Shown here: positions 24,254 through 32,702 of the stretch, one piece after another
How the letters are laid out: every line of letters begins with the position of its first letter
How positions within the stretch are numbered: the stretch's first letter is position 1
Assembly: GCA_016867395.1 (NCBI GenBank)
Contig: VGJS01000019.1
Location: forward strand, 1-63,182
Length of the DNA: 63,182 nucleotides
DNA from: Candidatus Handelsmanbacteria bacterium
GTDB taxonomy: Bacteria > Latescibacterota > UBA2968 > UBA8231
Direction of reading: 5' to 3'
The notes under the pieces: generated by a model
Database searches by the model: none
The model's input: only the letters and a program-made list of their open reading frames with translations
Told to the model about the DNA's origin: nothing
Made by a program: the position numbers and the translations under genes

Positions 24254-26152
24254 ATGTCCGCAGCCAACCAAAAGAGCGGGGGAACCGAGGAGCGGAGCTT
24301 CCAGACCGAGGTGCAGCAGCTCCTCCACCTGCTCATCCATTCCCTCTACACCCACAGCGACGTCTTTTTGCGGGAGCTGATCTCCAATGCCTCCGACGCG
24401 TTGGACAAGGTCCGCTTCCGCTCCCTGACCGACCGCCAGATCGCCGACCCTGACGCGGCCCTGGAGATCGAGATCGAGGTCAACACCTCGGCCAAGACCC
24501 TCACCATCCGCGACAGTGGCATTGGCATGACCCGCGAGGAGGTCAACCAGAATATCGGCACCATCGCCCATTCGGGGTCGGCCTCCCTGCTCAAGGAACT
24601 CTCGGCGGCCAAGGACCAGGACGAGAAGGCCAAGCTGCAACTGATCGGCCAGTTCGGGGTTGGCTTCTACTCGGTGTTCATGGTGGCCGAGAGAGTGGTG
24701 CTGACCACCCGCGCCGCCGACCCAGGGGCCGAGGCGGTGCAGTGGGAATCCACCGGGGGGGGCACCTATACCATCGCGGCCGCAGACAAGAAGGACCGGG
24801 GTACCGAGATCAAGGTCTACCTGCGGGCCGACGGCGAGGAGTACCTCGACGCCCACCGCCTGGAGCAGATCATCCGCCGCCACTCCGACTACGTGGGCTA
24901 CCCGATCAAGGTGGCCGGCAAGCAGGCCAATTCCGGCTCGCCGCTGTGGACCCAGCCCCGCAGCCAGATCAGCGAGGAGCAGTACCAGGAGTTCTACACC
25001 CATCTCAGCGGGGACCACGACAAGCCCCTGGCCTGGGAACACGTTGCGGTGGACGTGCCCATCCAGTTCCACAGCGTGCTCTACGTCCCCAGGCAGTCGC
25101 CCATGGAGTTGCTCTTCCGCCCCGAGCCGCGCATCGCCCTGGACCTGTACGTCAAACGGGTCTTCATCCAGGACGATTGCAAGGAACTCCTGCCCATGTA
25201 CCTGCGCTTCGTGCGCGGGGTGGTGGACTGCGACGATCTGCCCCTCAACGTCTCGCGCGAGACCCTGCAGCACAACCCGGTGGTGACCAAGATCCGCGCC
25301 AACCTGGTGCGCCGGCTCCTGGCCCTGCTCGAGAAAATGGCCAAGGACCGTCCCGAGGATTACCAGACCTTCTGGAAGGCATACGGGATCGTGCTCAAGG
25401 AGGGCGTCGTCGCCGACCACGAACACCACGGGGAACTCTCGCGCCTCTTGCGCTACACCTCCTCCCTGGGCGAGACCCCCGAGACCCTGTCCTCTTTGCA
25501 GGACTACCTCGACCGCATGAAGGAGGGGCAGGAGAGGATCTATTTCCTGGCTGGCGAGAAGGGGGCCGTGGCCCAGAGTCCGCTTCTGGACGCCTTCCGC
25601 CAGCGCGGCCTGGAGGTGCTCTTCCTCACCGACCCGGTGGACGAGTGGGTGGTCAATCGTTTGGAGAAGTACGAGGGCAAGGAGTTTCAGGCCATCGACG
25701 CCGAGGACGTGGACCTGGGCAAGGAGCCCCGCATCGAGGGGGCCGACACCGACCGCGAGCAGACCATCGAACTGCTCAGCTTCCTTAAGAAGGCCCTGGC
25801 CGAGCGGGTGGCCGACGTGCGGGAGTCGCAGCGCCTCACCGACAGCCCCTGCGCCCTGGTGACGCCCAAGGGCGGGATCAGCCACAACATGGAGCGGCTG
25901 ATGAAGATGACGGACCGCCAGTTCGCGCCGAACCGGCGGGTGCTGGAGATCAATCCCCGCCACCCGGTGATCCGCAACCTGGGGGCGCACCTCGAGAAGA
26001 AGCGCCAAAACGCCCAGCTGGAGGAGTGGGCCCACTTCCTGGTGGACTACGTGCTCCTGGGGGAGGGCACGGTGGAGGACCCGCAGCGGGTGCTGCGCAA
26101 TCTGAACACCATCATGGCCGGAGCCAGCGCCCACCTGGCCGGGGAGGGCTGA
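24254..26152 (+). CDS. htpG: Molecular chaperone HtpG (Hsp90)
   Basis: 632 residues, the usual length for bacterial Hsp90. The GHKL ATPase domain has ELISNASDALDKVR (Glu and Asn), DSGIGMTREE, GTIAHSGS and GQFGVGFYSVFMV (lid and ATP contacts). The middle domain includes the catalytic-loop Arg region VVDCDDLPLNVSRETLQ, and the C-terminal dimerisation domain ends with DYVLLGEGTVEDPQRVLRNLN. The acidic linker of eukaryotic Hsp90 is absent. It is followed 1 bp later by the GTG of proA, so both are in one transcript. Confidence 0.96.
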   Translation: MSAANQKSGGTEERSFQTEVQQLLHLLIHSLYTHSDVFLRELISNASDALDKVRFRSLTDRQIADPDAALEIEIEVNTSAKTLTIRDSGIGMTREEVNQNIGTIAHSGSASLLKELSAAKDQDEKAKLQLIGQFGVGFYSVFMVAERVVLTTRAADPGAEAVQWESTGGGTYTIAAADKKDRGTEIKVYLRADGEEYLDAHRLEQIIRRHSDYVGYPIKVAGKQANSGSPLWTQPRSQISEEQYQEFYTHLSGDHDKPLAWEHVAVDVPIQFHSVLYVPRQSPMELLFRPEPRIALDLYVKRVFIQDDCKELLPMYLRFVRGVVDCDDLPLNVSRETLQHNPVVTKIRANLVRRLLALLEKMAKDRPEDYQTFWKAYGIVLKEGVVADHEHHGELSRLLRYTSSLGETPETLSSLQDYLDRMKEGQERIYFLAGEKGAVAQSPLLDAFRQRGLEVLFLTDPVDEWVVNRLEKYEGKEFQAIDAEDVDLGKEPRIEGADTDREQTIELLSFLKKALAERVADVRESQRLTDSPCALVTPKGGISHNMERLMKMTDRQFAPNRRVLEINPRHPVIRNLGAHLEKKRQNAQLEEWAHFLVDYVLLGEGTVEDPQRVLRNLNTIMAGASAHLAGEG

Positions 26153-26153
26153 G

Positions 26154-27476
26154 GTGGACCTGCGCGACCATGCCCGCCAGGCCCGCCGGGCCGCCCGCCA
26201 ACTGGCCCTGACCAGCGCGGCCCGGCGCAACGCCGGCCTGGAGGCCATCGCCCTGGCCCTCGAAGCCCGGCGCGAGGAGATCCAGGGGGCCAACCGGCAG
26301 GATCTGGAGGCGGCCAAAGGGATGGTAGCCCGAGGCGAACTGGCCCAGCCCCTGGTCAAGCGCCTCGACTTGGGGGGGAGCAAGTTTGGGGCCGTGGTGG
26401 AGATGGTGCAGAGCGTCCGGGCCCAGGCCGATCCCCTGGGGCGCACCCTGGCGGCCACCGAGCTGGCCCAGGGCCTGCGCCTCTTCCGGGTCAGCGTGCC
26501 CATCGGGGTGCTCGGGGTGATCTTCGAGTCGCGTCCCGACGCCCTGGTGCAGATCGCCTCCCTCTGCCTCAAGGCTGGGGACGCGGTGCTGCTCAAAGGG
26601 GGAAGGGAGGCGGAGCGCACCAACCAGGTGCTCTATGAGGTGATCAAGCGAGCCACCGAAGAAGCCGGTCTGCCCCAGGGCTGGATCTGGCTTCTGGAGA
26701 CCCGCGAGGAGGTTAGAGAACTCCTCGCCCTCGACGAGTACCTCGACCTGATCATCCCGCGCGGGTCCAACGAATTTGTGCGCTACATCATGGAAAACAC
26801 CCGCATCCCGGTGACCGGCCACGCCGATGGGGTCTGCCACGTGTACGTGGACCGGGCTGCGGACCTGGACAAGGCCTTGCGCGTTACCGTCGATGCCAAG
26901 ACCCAGTACGCAGCGGTGTGCAACGCCGCCGAGACCCTGCTGGTTCACCGCCAGATCGCCCCGCAATTCCTGGCCCGCGCCGTGCCGGCCCTCAAAGAGA
27001 AGAAGGTCGAGCTGCGCGGGGATGCCGCTGCCGCGGCCCTGGTCCCCGGCGCGTTTGTCATGGCCACCGAGGCGGACTGGGGCGCCGAGTACCTCGATTA
27101 TGTCCTGGCGGTGAAGGTGGTAGACAGCCTCGAGGAAGCGGTGGAGCACATCAACCGCTACGGCAGCCACCACACCGACACCATCCTCACCGAAGACGCC
27201 CAGGCCGCCGGCCTTTTCCTGGGCGCGGTGGATTCGGCCTCGGTGATCCACAACGCCTCCACCCGCTTTGCCGATGGCTTCCGCTATGGACTGGGCGCCG
27301 AGGTGGGGATCAGCACCGGCCGGCTGCACAGCCGGGGACCGGTGGGGCTGGAAGGGCTGACCAGCTACAAGTACATCCTCGAAGGGGATGGCCACACGGT
27401 GGACGACTTCGAGGGGGCGGTCAAGCGCCCCTTCACCCACCGGCCGCTGAAACAGGATTGGCGGCCGGCCGAGTGA
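26154..27476 (+). CDS. proA: Glutamate-5-semialdehyde dehydrogenase (gamma-glutamyl phosphate reductase)
   Basis: 440 residues from GTG 26154. Second step of proline synthesis: NADPH-dependent reduction of gamma-glutamyl phosphate. Visible ALDH-fold motifs: [33 protein letters not shown] (cofactor site), [26 protein letters not shown], and the catalytic Cys in [14 protein letters not shown]. The ending [28 protein letters not shown], in two parts, is typical. About 20 residues longer than E. coli ProA. No proB is in the window. Confidence 0.95.
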   Translation: MDLRDHARQARRAARQLALTSAARRNAGLEAIALALEARREEIQGANRQDLEAAKGMVARGELAQPLVKRLDLGGSKFGAVVEMVQSVRAQADPLGRTLAATELAQGLRLFRVSVPIGVLGVIFESRPDALVQIASLCLKAGDAVLLKGGREAERTNQVLYEVIKRATEEAGLPQGWIWLLETREEVRELLALDEYLDLIIPRGSNEFVRYIMENTRIPVTGHADGVCHVYVDRAADLDKALRVTVDAKTQYAAVCNAAETLLVHRQIAPQFLARAVPALKEKKVELRGDAAAAALVPGAFVMATEADWGAEYLDYVLAVKVVDSLEEAVEHINRYGSHHTDTILTEDAQAAGLFLGAVDSASVIHNASTRFADGFRYGLGAEVGISTGRLHSRGPVGLEGLTSYKYILEGDGHTVDDFEGAVKRPFTHRPLKQDWRPAE

Positions 27477-27486
27477 GAGACAGGTG

Positions 27487-27828
27487 ATGAACCAGACCCC
27501 CGTCAAGCGGCATATCTTTCTGTGCGCCACCCCCACCAAGGCCAAGTGCCATCAGGACGACACCGGGGCTCGCTGCTGGGAGTTCCTCAAGAAGCGCCTG
27601 CGCGAGCTGGGCCTGGGGGACCCCCGCCAGGGGGGTATCCACCGCACCAAGGCCGACTGTCTGCGGGTCTGCGAACGCGGCCCCACGGCGGTGGTTTACC
27701 CGGAGGGGGTGTGGTACCATTCGGTGACCCCCGAGGCGCTGGAGCGCATCATCCAGGAGCACCTGATCGGCGGCAGGGTGGTGGAGGAGTACCTCAACCC
27801 CGAGCCCTTCCACAACCTCGAAACCTGA
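27487..27828 (+). CDS. Thioredoxin-like [2Fe-2S] ferredoxin
   Basis: 113 residues from ATG 27487 (an adjacent GTG at 27484 is possible). The fold is that of the NuoE-like/Azotobacter ShethnaI [2Fe-2S] ferredoxins: [15 protein letters not shown] gives the first two cysteines (spaced eight apart) and [20 protein letters not shown] the second pair (C-x3-C). [17 protein letters not shown] is the common C-terminal helix. It would carry electrons in the cytosol; the partner is unknown. It lies 10 bp after proA and ends before a strong terminator. Confidence 0.9.
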   Translation: MNQTPVKRHIFLCATPTKAKCHQDDTGARCWEFLKKRLRELGLGDPRQGGIHRTKADCLRVCERGPTAVVYPEGVWYHSVTPEALERIIQEHLIGGRVVEEYLNPEPFHNLET

Positions 27829-27842
27829 GTTCCCCAAAAAAA

Positions 27843-27878
27843 ACGCGGCGCACCTCAAAGGTGCGCCGCGTCTACTTT
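27843..27878. terminator. Strong bidirectional terminator
   Basis: Perfect 13-bp stem ACGCGGCGCACCT / AGGTGCGCCGCGT (27843-27855 with 27859-27871) with a three-base loop, followed on the + strand by CTACTTTTT and preceded by an A-run (AAAAAAAA) that gives a U-tract on the reverse strand. It separates the convergent ferredoxin and cold-shock genes and can stop both. Confidence 0.9.
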
Positions 27879-27920
27879 TTAGCCGGTCCCAGCAGGGACT
27901 TGGCCCTCCTGGGTGGGGGC

Positions 27921-28133
27921 TTAGTTGGACAGGGTCACGTCCTGGGCCTGGGGGCCTTTCTGGCCCTCGACCACCTCGAACTCGACTGCCTGACCTTCGC
28001 CCAGGGAACGGAAACCGTCGCCGCGAATGGCGCTGTAGTGGACGAAAACGTCGCCGCCGTTGGCACGGGTGATGAAGCCGTAGCCTTTGGCGTCGTTGAA
28101 CCACTTGACCGAGCCGGTCTCGCGCTGTGCCAT
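27921..28133 (-). CDS. Cold-shock protein, copy 1
   Basis: 70-residue single OB-fold RNA/DNA chaperone. RNP1 KGYGFITR is at about residues 16-23 and RNP2 VFVHYSAI at 29-36, both intact, with KWFNDAKG preceding. It acts on single-stranded nucleic acids, melting RNA structure. It is nearly identical to copy 2 upstream (differences at about seven positions, e.g. ETGSV for ESGTV and DGFRSLGE for EGFRSLAE), so the pair arose by tandem duplication. The ATG follows a GGAGGTATTTTTCGC leader, and the 5' region holds a hairpin array listed separately. Confidence 0.95.
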   Translation of the reverse strand: MAQRETGSVKWFNDAKGYGFITRANGGDVFVHYSAIRGDGFRSLGEGQAVEFEVVEGQKGPQAQDVTLSN

Positions 28134-28186
28134 GCGAAAAATACCTCCATGATGTGAACTGTTGAGACAGGGCGTTCCGAACCACT

Positions 28187-28231
28187 CGCGGGGTAGGAGC
28201 TACTTCGGGTAGTACTACTGCGGGGTAGAAC
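28187..28231 (-). repeat. Hairpin array in the leader of cold-shock copy 1 (three units)
   Basis: Read on the reverse strand the leader holds CTACCCCGCAGTAG, CTACCCGAAGTAG and CCTACCCCGCGAG, each a 13-14-nt unit able to form a CUAC/GUAG (or similar) four-base hairpin with a C-rich loop. Units are spaced about 16 nt apart. The same units, in greater number, precede copy 2. Confidence 0.75.
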
Positions 28232-28257
28232 GGCTGCCACGTGAATGAAGTGACCTC

Positions 28258-28470
28258 TCAGTTAGAGAGCGTCACGTCCTGGGCCTGGGGGCCTTTCTGG
28301 CCCTCGACCACTTCGAACTCGACTGCCTGACCTTCGGCAAGAGAGCGGAAACCCTCGCCGCGAATGGCGCTGTAGTGGATAAAAACGTCACCACCGCTGG
28401 CGCGGGTAATGAAGCCATATCCCTTGGCATCGTTGAACCACTTCACTGTGCCGGATTCGCGCTGTGCCAT
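28258..28470 (-). CDS. Cold-shock protein, copy 2
   Basis: 70-residue OB-fold cold-shock protein with RNP1 KGYGFITR and RNP2 VFIHYSAI intact. Ribosome site GGGAGGTGAT is almost fully complementary to the 16S 3' end, 6 nt before the ATG, suggesting very high translation. It is driven by its own promoter (28671-28644) through a long leader of about 165 nt with five hairpin units. Long structured leaders are usual in cspA-type genes, where they control expression at low temperature. Copy 1 follows downstream after a 124-bp gap with its own array. Confidence 0.95.
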   Translation of the reverse strand: MAQRESGTVKWFNDAKGYGFITRASGGDVFIHYSAIRGEGFRSLAEGQAVEFEVVEGQKGPQAQDVTLSN

Positions 28471-28530
28471 GGATGAATCACCTCCCTTCTGACATGAGAT
28501 TGCTATGCTCAGAACGAGCCTTCCAAACCT

Positions 28531-28610
28531 TTCGCGGGGTAGGAATCTACTGCGGGGCAGAACTAATTCGGGGTAGGGATCTACTTCGGGTAGGCTCTAC
28601 TCGGATTAGA
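28531..28610 (-). repeat. Hairpin array in the leader of cold-shock copy 2 (five units)
   Basis: On the reverse strand, in order: CTAATCCGAGTAG, CTACCCGAAGTAG, CTACCCCGAATTAG, CTGCCCCGCAGTAG and CTACCCCGCGAAAGG. The middle three fold into short hairpins with 4-5-bp stems; the last is imperfect. The spacing of 16-19 nt and the sequence similarity to the copy 1 leader show that the array was duplicated and then changed unit number (five versus three). Confidence 0.75.
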
Positions 28611-28643
28611 ACGGCTGTCGCAAAGGTAACGTATCGCTCGTAT

Positions 28644-28671
28644 ATTATACGACAAAAAAGTAAAAAAGCAA
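28644..28671 (-). promoter_or_regulatory. Promoter of cold-shock copy 2
   Basis: Reverse strand TTGCTT (28671-28666) and a consensus TATAAT (28649-28644) with a 16-bp spacer rich in T. The -10 lies in the imperfect palindrome CGTATAATATACG. The transcript would start about 165 nt before the ATG, including the hairpin array. Confidence 0.65.
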
Positions 28672-28728
28672 CCAAATGTTTCGCCGGTTGTTTTTCGGGG
28701 TAATGCCTTGATGGAGCTTCTCCGCCAC

Positions 28729-29007
28729 CTATCTGCCCATTGGCCTGCGGCGATCGGCCCCGCCCTTGCGGTCCGCGGCTTTGCGCTCGCGGCGGTCGGC
28801 CATGGGAAACTCGGCCAAGCGCAGGGCCTTCTTCTGGCGGCGAATGCTCTTCTGCTTGTCTATCTTCTTTTGCACCGAAGGTTTGGTATAGAAGCGCTTC
28901 TTCTTGAGATCCCGCAACAGACCGGTCTTTTTCGTCTTGACCGAGAACCGCCGCAGCGCTTTCTCAAACGGCTCGTCGGCGTAAACCTCAACGCTGAAGT
29001 TGATCAT
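28729..29007 (-). CDS. rpsU: Ribosomal protein bS21
   Basis: 92 residues from ATG 29007. Typical bS21 sequence: FSVEVYADEPFEKALRRFSVKTKKTGLL, in parts, then a basic helix KKKRFYTKPSVQKKIDKQ. The C-terminal tail (about 30 residues, RKAADRKGGADRRRPMGR) is longer than the 71-residue E. coli protein, as in several non-proteobacterial forms. bS21 binds the 30S platform near the anti-Shine-Dalgarno region. The upstream gap (29008-29213) includes a plausible promoter, TTGCCC-17-TATTTT, with the inverted repeat TTGGGC-TT-GCCCAA over its -35 region. Confidence 0.92.
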   Translation of the reverse strand: MINFSVEVYADEPFEKALRRFSVKTKKTGLLRDLKKKRFYTKPSVQKKIDKQKSIRRQKKALRLAEFPMADRRERKAADRKGGADRRRPMGR

Positions 29008-29213
29008 TACAAACCATCCCCAAGGGCTAAAAATCAGTCGGAGGGCACCTGAAAACCACAGTCCACGCCGTGACCTCAATTACGGCGGTTAGAAAGATAA
29101 AAATAGGTGTTGACCCAGACTTGGGCAAGCCCAAACTGGCCATCCCGGCGCAATTTCTCGCGGAAAAAAGGCAGTGGCTTTAGGAGTCAAACAGTGGCCA
29201 GTATTGATATAAG

Positions 29214-30050
29214 TCAAGACCAGGCAAAGACTTCTTTGTGTTCCGGCGCATAGCCGATAAAAACGGCCAGGACGATCCGGGGCAAGCCGCCTTGCACGGC
29301 GGGGACCTCGTGGACGCAGCGGGTGTTGAAGAAGTAGAGATCGCCCGGTTCGAGGTCTACCCGGCAGTTGGCGATGTGGTTTTCGGCCGCGTACTGGAGA
29401 AAGGTCTCGCCGGCGATATGGGGTTGGAGCTGGGGGGTCCACAGGCACTGGTGCAGGATGGCCTGGGTAGCCTGGCCTTGTTGGGAGGCGTTCTGGAAAC
29501 ACAGGACCCCGGCGAACTGGTGGGTGTACCGCGAGACGGCGTAGCGGAAGCGCTGCTCGCGCAGCACCACGTGGTCGATGTGGGGCCGGTAGGTGTGGCC
29601 GGTGTAGTGGATGCGGAAGATGGCCGGCCCGTACTGGCGGCCGTCGGGCTCGCGGGCCACCTTCACCTCTTTGCCCACGGCCAGGGTTTGCAGGGCCGTG
29701 TAGAGGGTCTGGACGGGGTTGTCGAAGCCGTCGAAGAGGTGGGCAAAGAGCTGGTGGGTGGCCTGGGCGTGTTGCAGAAAACGCTCCTGATCGGCGCCCA
29801 GGTTGCCCAGGCTGGTGCCGATGTCGATGCGGGCGCGGGTGTCCCGGCCCGAGGTATCTACGGGATCGCGCATCAGGCCCTGGTCGATGAAGCGGCGGAT
29901 CAGGCCCTGGCAGTGGGCCGGATCGTAGGCGCGGCGCAGCACCAGAGCCGGCACCTGGGCCGCGGCCAGGGCGGCCAGGGGATCGGGGTAATCCCCGAGC
30001 AGGGTCTGCAGGTCGGCTTCGACCGGGGTCCAACTGGTGGCGGCGGACAC
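29214..30050 (-). CDS. 2OG-Fe(II) oxygenase, prolyl-4-hydroxylase-like
   Basis: 278 residues. The metal triad is visible as YRPHIDHVVL (HxD near residues 157-159) and RCVHEVPAV (His near 245), with the 2OG-binding Arg in GLPRIVLAVFIGY. DLYFFNTRCVHEV is the late beta-strand of the double-stranded beta-helix. This belongs to a branch distinct from PhyH, closer to 2OG-Fe(II) oxygenases of the P4H type. The N-terminal 60 residues (LQTLLGDYPDPLAALAA) are an unassigned helical part. Substrate unknown, possibly a peptide or amino-acid side chain. It is divergent from the next PhyH gene. Confidence 0.8.
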   Translation of the reverse strand: MSAATSWTPVEADLQTLLGDYPDPLAALAAAQVPALVLRRAYDPAHCQGLIRRFIDQGLMRDPVDTSGRDTRARIDIGTSLGNLGADQERFLQHAQATHQLFAHLFDGFDNPVQTLYTALQTLAVGKEVKVAREPDGRQYGPAIFRIHYTGHTYRPHIDHVVLREQRFRYAVSRYTHQFAGVLCFQNASQQGQATQAILHQCLWTPQLQPHIAGETFLQYAAENHIANCRVDLEPGDLYFFNTRCVHEVPAVQGGLPRIVLAVFIGYAPEHKEVFAWS

Positions 30051-30223
30051 TTAAGGCTCCTTGGCGAGAGGGTATAATTTGCTGAGGGGGTGAGAGCGTG
30101 TCAAATAGGCGGCTCCGCTTTGCCGCCCAGCCTTTAGCTCCGCCCCCCATTAATTGGAGGCGGGGCTTGCCCTGCCGCGGTGGCGGGTGCAGATTGAGGC
30201 ACCCCGGAAAAAAGGAGAACCCC

Positions 30224-31057
30224 ATGCCCCCCATCGACAACGCCATGCCTGACCTGGAGCGTTGCCTGGATTTTCTGCCGGCCCCCCAGGAGCGCCCCGC
30301 CAAACTCACCCGGGCGCAGGTGCGGCAGTACAACGAGCAAGGCTTTGTCTTCCCCCTCGACGTCTTTGGCCCCGAGGAGGCCCTGGCCAACCGCAGATAC
30401 TTCGACGGCTTGATGAAGCAGGCGGCCCAGGCGGGCTGGAACAGCTACTCGATCAACGGCTGGCACCGGCACTGCGAGGGCCTCCACGACCTAGTCACTG
30501 AGCCGCGTATCCTCGACTATGTGCAGGACCTGCTGGGCGAGGACCTGGTCTGCTGGGGCACCCACTACTTCTGCAAGATGCCGGGGGATGGCAAGCGGGT
30601 GAGCTGGCACCAAGACGCCTCGTACTGGCCCCTCACCCCCAGCCAGACGGTGACGGTCTGGCTGGCTATCGACGACGCGGATCTGGAAAACGGCGCCATG
30701 CAGGTCATCCCAGGTTCCCACCGCCACGGGCAGATCACCTTTGAGCACAGCGCCCCCGAGGAAGCCAATGTGCTCAACCAGACCGTACACGGGGCGGAGG
30801 AGTACGGCGGGGCGCCGGTGGCCTTTGGCATGAAGGCGGGCCAGGTCTCCCTGCACTCGGACCTGCTTTTGCACGGCTCCGAGCCCAACCTGTCCGCCCG
30901 CCGCCGCTGTGGTCTCACCATGCGTTTCGTGCCGCCTCAGGTGCGGGCCCACCGCGGGTGGAACGCCGGCTCGGTGGTCTGCCGGGGCCGCGACCCGGCG
31001 GGGCATTGGGCCAACCTGCCCCGGCCCAGCGGGGAGCGGATTCCGCCCAAAGGCTGA
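30224..31057 (+). CDS. Phytanoyl-CoA dioxygenase (PhyH) family protein
   Basis: 277 residues from ATG 30224, preceded by AAAAAGGAGAACCCC. Iron ligands appear in VSWHQDASYWPL (HxD) and in LLLHGSEPNLSARRRCGL (His then the Arg of the 2OG site), with ENGAMQVIPGSHRHG between. The ENGAMQVIPGSH loop and the tail WNAGSVVCRGRDPAGHW place it near ectoine-hydroxylase/PhyH enzymes of bacterial secondary or osmolyte metabolism, without proof of substrate. The 173-bp divergent gap holds a TATAAT (30070-30075) and a CCGCCC/GGCGG-rich segment. Confidence 0.88.
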   Translation: MPPIDNAMPDLERCLDFLPAPQERPAKLTRAQVRQYNEQGFVFPLDVFGPEEALANRRYFDGLMKQAAQAGWNSYSINGWHRHCEGLHDLVTEPRILDYVQDLLGEDLVCWGTHYFCKMPGDGKRVSWHQDASYWPLTPSQTVTVWLAIDDADLENGAMQVIPGSHRHGQITFEHSAPEEANVLNQTVHGAEEYGGAPVAFGMKAGQVSLHSDLLLHGSEPNLSARRRCGLTMRFVPPQVRAHRGWNAGSVVCRGRDPAGHWANLPRPSGERIPPKG

Positions 31058-31072
31058 GCGGGGCGGTCTTTT

Positions 31073-31420
31073 TTGCGGCCATCGGCGCTTTCTGCCCCTT
31101 CCGGCGTCTTACTCAAGGGAAGACCGGCGTCGTCGGGGCTTGCGGACAGCCTAGATCCCGGGCCCGCGGACTGCCCATCCCGGACCTGGCTGTTGCGGGG
31201 TCCCGATGACCGCCCTGCCTGCCGGGGGACTATTGTTAGAGTAGGCAATTTAGCGGATACTTTAGAGGTGGGTGAGGACGGCCAACTCATCCTGGCCCTG
31301 GGGAACCGCATCTCGCTGGCCTCCCTCGAAAAGATCAGGGTCAGCGCGGTGCTGACCGGGATCAAGGAGCCCATCCTCTTCGGGAAACGTTTCGCCAAGG
31401 ACAAGAAGGAGCACGCTTGA
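31073..31420 (+). CDS. Uncertain small ORF before the MFS gene
   Basis: Open frame of up to 115 residues, but only the last 60 look protein-like (VRVGNLADTLEVGEDGQLIL, ALGNRISLASLEKIRVSAVL, FGKRFAKDKKEHA). The first half (Pro/Ser/Arg-rich) has the look of non-coding DNA read through. No good start with a ribosome site precedes the credible part. It could be a short gene starting at a rare codon, or the C-terminal remnant of a lost gene. No family recognised. Apart from this, 31058-31453 shows nothing else. Confidence 0.3.
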   Translation: MRPSALSAPSGVLLKGRPASSGLADSLDPGPADCPSRTWLLRGPDDRPACRGTIVRVGNLADTLEVGEDGQLILALGNRISLASLEKIRVSAVLTGIKEPILFGKRFAKDKKEHA

Positions 31421-31453
31421 GGCAGGGACGGGTTTGTCCTACACTCTCGCCAA

Positions 31454-32701
31454 ATGTCTGAGCGCCACGATCCCTACGCCGCCTTCCGCCACCGCAACTA
31501 CACCATGTTCATGGCCGGCGCCATGCTGGCCCAGATCGGCGGGGGCGGGCAGGGGTTAGCCATCGGCTGGGAGCTGTACCAGCGCACCGGCCAGCCCCTG
31601 GCCCTGGGAATGGCGGGGCTGGCCCAGGCCCTGCCGATGATCGTGCTGACCCCCCTGGCCGGGTACCTGGCCGACCGCTTCGACCGCAAGCACCTGCTCA
31701 TCCTCAGCATCCTGGGCGGGGCCCTGATGTCCGCGGCCCTGGCCCTGCTCTCGGTGCTGGAGGGGCCGCTGTGGATGATCTACGCCCTGCTGGCCCTCAA
31801 CGCCTCGGTGCTGACCCTGGGTCGGCCGGCGCGGGTGGCCATCCTCCCTTTGCTGGTGCCCCGCGAGATCTTCGAGAACGCCGTGGCCTGGCGCACCAGC
31901 GCCATGCAGGTCTCCGCGGTGACCGGCCCGGCCCTGGGCGGGCTGATCATCGCCTTCAGCGTGCCGGCCGCGTACCTGGCCAGCGCGGCTTCGGCCGGGC
32001 TCTTTGCCCTGCTGCTGGCCCTCTTGCACTTGCCCCCCGCCGAGAAAACCGCCAGAGGCGTCATCTGGTCCCAACTGGTGGCCGGGGTGCATTTCGTCCG
32101 CGGCCAGAAGCTGATCCTGGCCGCCATCTCCCTGGACCTTTTCGCCGTGCTCCTGGGCGGGGCCACGTACCTCTTGCCGGTGTACGCCACCGACGTCCTC
32201 AAGGTGGGGGAGAAGGGGCTAGGGCTGATGCAGGCCGCCCCGGCAGTGGGGGCCCTGCTCACCGCCTTGCTCCTGGCCCATCGGCCGCCCATGCAGCGGG
32301 CCGGCCGCACCCTCCTGCTGGCAGTGGCCGGTTTCGGAGTGGCGACCATCCTCTTCGGCCTTTCCACCAACATCTACCTCTCCCTCTTCGCCCTCTTCCT
32401 CACCGGAGTCTGCGACAACGTCAGCGTGGTGGTGCGCCACACGCTGATCCAACTGCTCACCCCCGACGCCATGCGCGGGCGGGTGGCGGCGGTCAACGGC
32501 ATCTTCATCGGCTCCTCCAACGAACTGGGGGGATTCGAGTCGGGGCTGGTGGCCCAGGCCTTTTCGCCGGTGGTCTCGGTGGTCAGCGGCGGCATCGGCT
32601 GTTTGCTGGTGGTGGGGGCCACGGCCATCGCTTCGCCCCAGTTGCGGCGCTTCACTTCCTTCAGCGAGGCGGTGGAGGCCCAGCAGGCCAGGCAGGGCTG
32701 A
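31454..32701 (+). CDS. MFS transporter, EntS/MFS_3-type exporter
   Basis: 415 residues with about 12 membrane helices. The opening RHDPYAAFRHRNYTMFMAGAM is the usual N-terminus of the MFS_3 (EntS-like) group, and GYLADRFDRKHLLIL is the loop 2-3 signature. LLTPDAMRGRVAAVNGIFIGSSNELGGFESG, in parts, is also typical. These permeases often export siderophores, macrolides or other small products. It is followed 1 bp later by a beta-lactamase-fold gene; the pair may detoxify a compound or be an unrelated cluster. Confidence 0.87.
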   Translation: MSERHDPYAAFRHRNYTMFMAGAMLAQIGGGGQGLAIGWELYQRTGQPLALGMAGLAQALPMIVLTPLAGYLADRFDRKHLLILSILGGALMSAALALLSVLEGPLWMIYALLALNASVLTLGRPARVAILPLLVPREIFENAVAWRTSAMQVSAVTGPALGGLIIAFSVPAAYLASAASAGLFALLLALLHLPPAEKTARGVIWSQLVAGVHFVRGQKLILAAISLDLFAVLLGGATYLLPVYATDVLKVGEKGLGLMQAAPAVGALLTALLLAHRPPMQRAGRTLLLAVAGFGVATILFGLSTNIYLSLFALFLTGVCDNVSVVVRHTLIQLLTPDAMRGRVAAVNGIFIGSSNELGGFESGLVAQAFSPVVSVVSGGIGCLLVVGATAIASPQLRRFTSFSEAVEAQQARQG

Positions 32702-32702
32702 G

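Noticed and set aside
24110..26623. Very long reverse ORF opposite htpG (837 codons)
   Set aside because: It lies antisense to htpG and proA, whose motifs are unambiguous; its composition is that of a G+C-rich shadow frame.
28187..28610. CRISPR array for the repeated units near the cold-shock genes
   Set aside because: Units are only 13-14 nt with 2-5-nt gaps, degenerate and without spacers; no cas genes are present.
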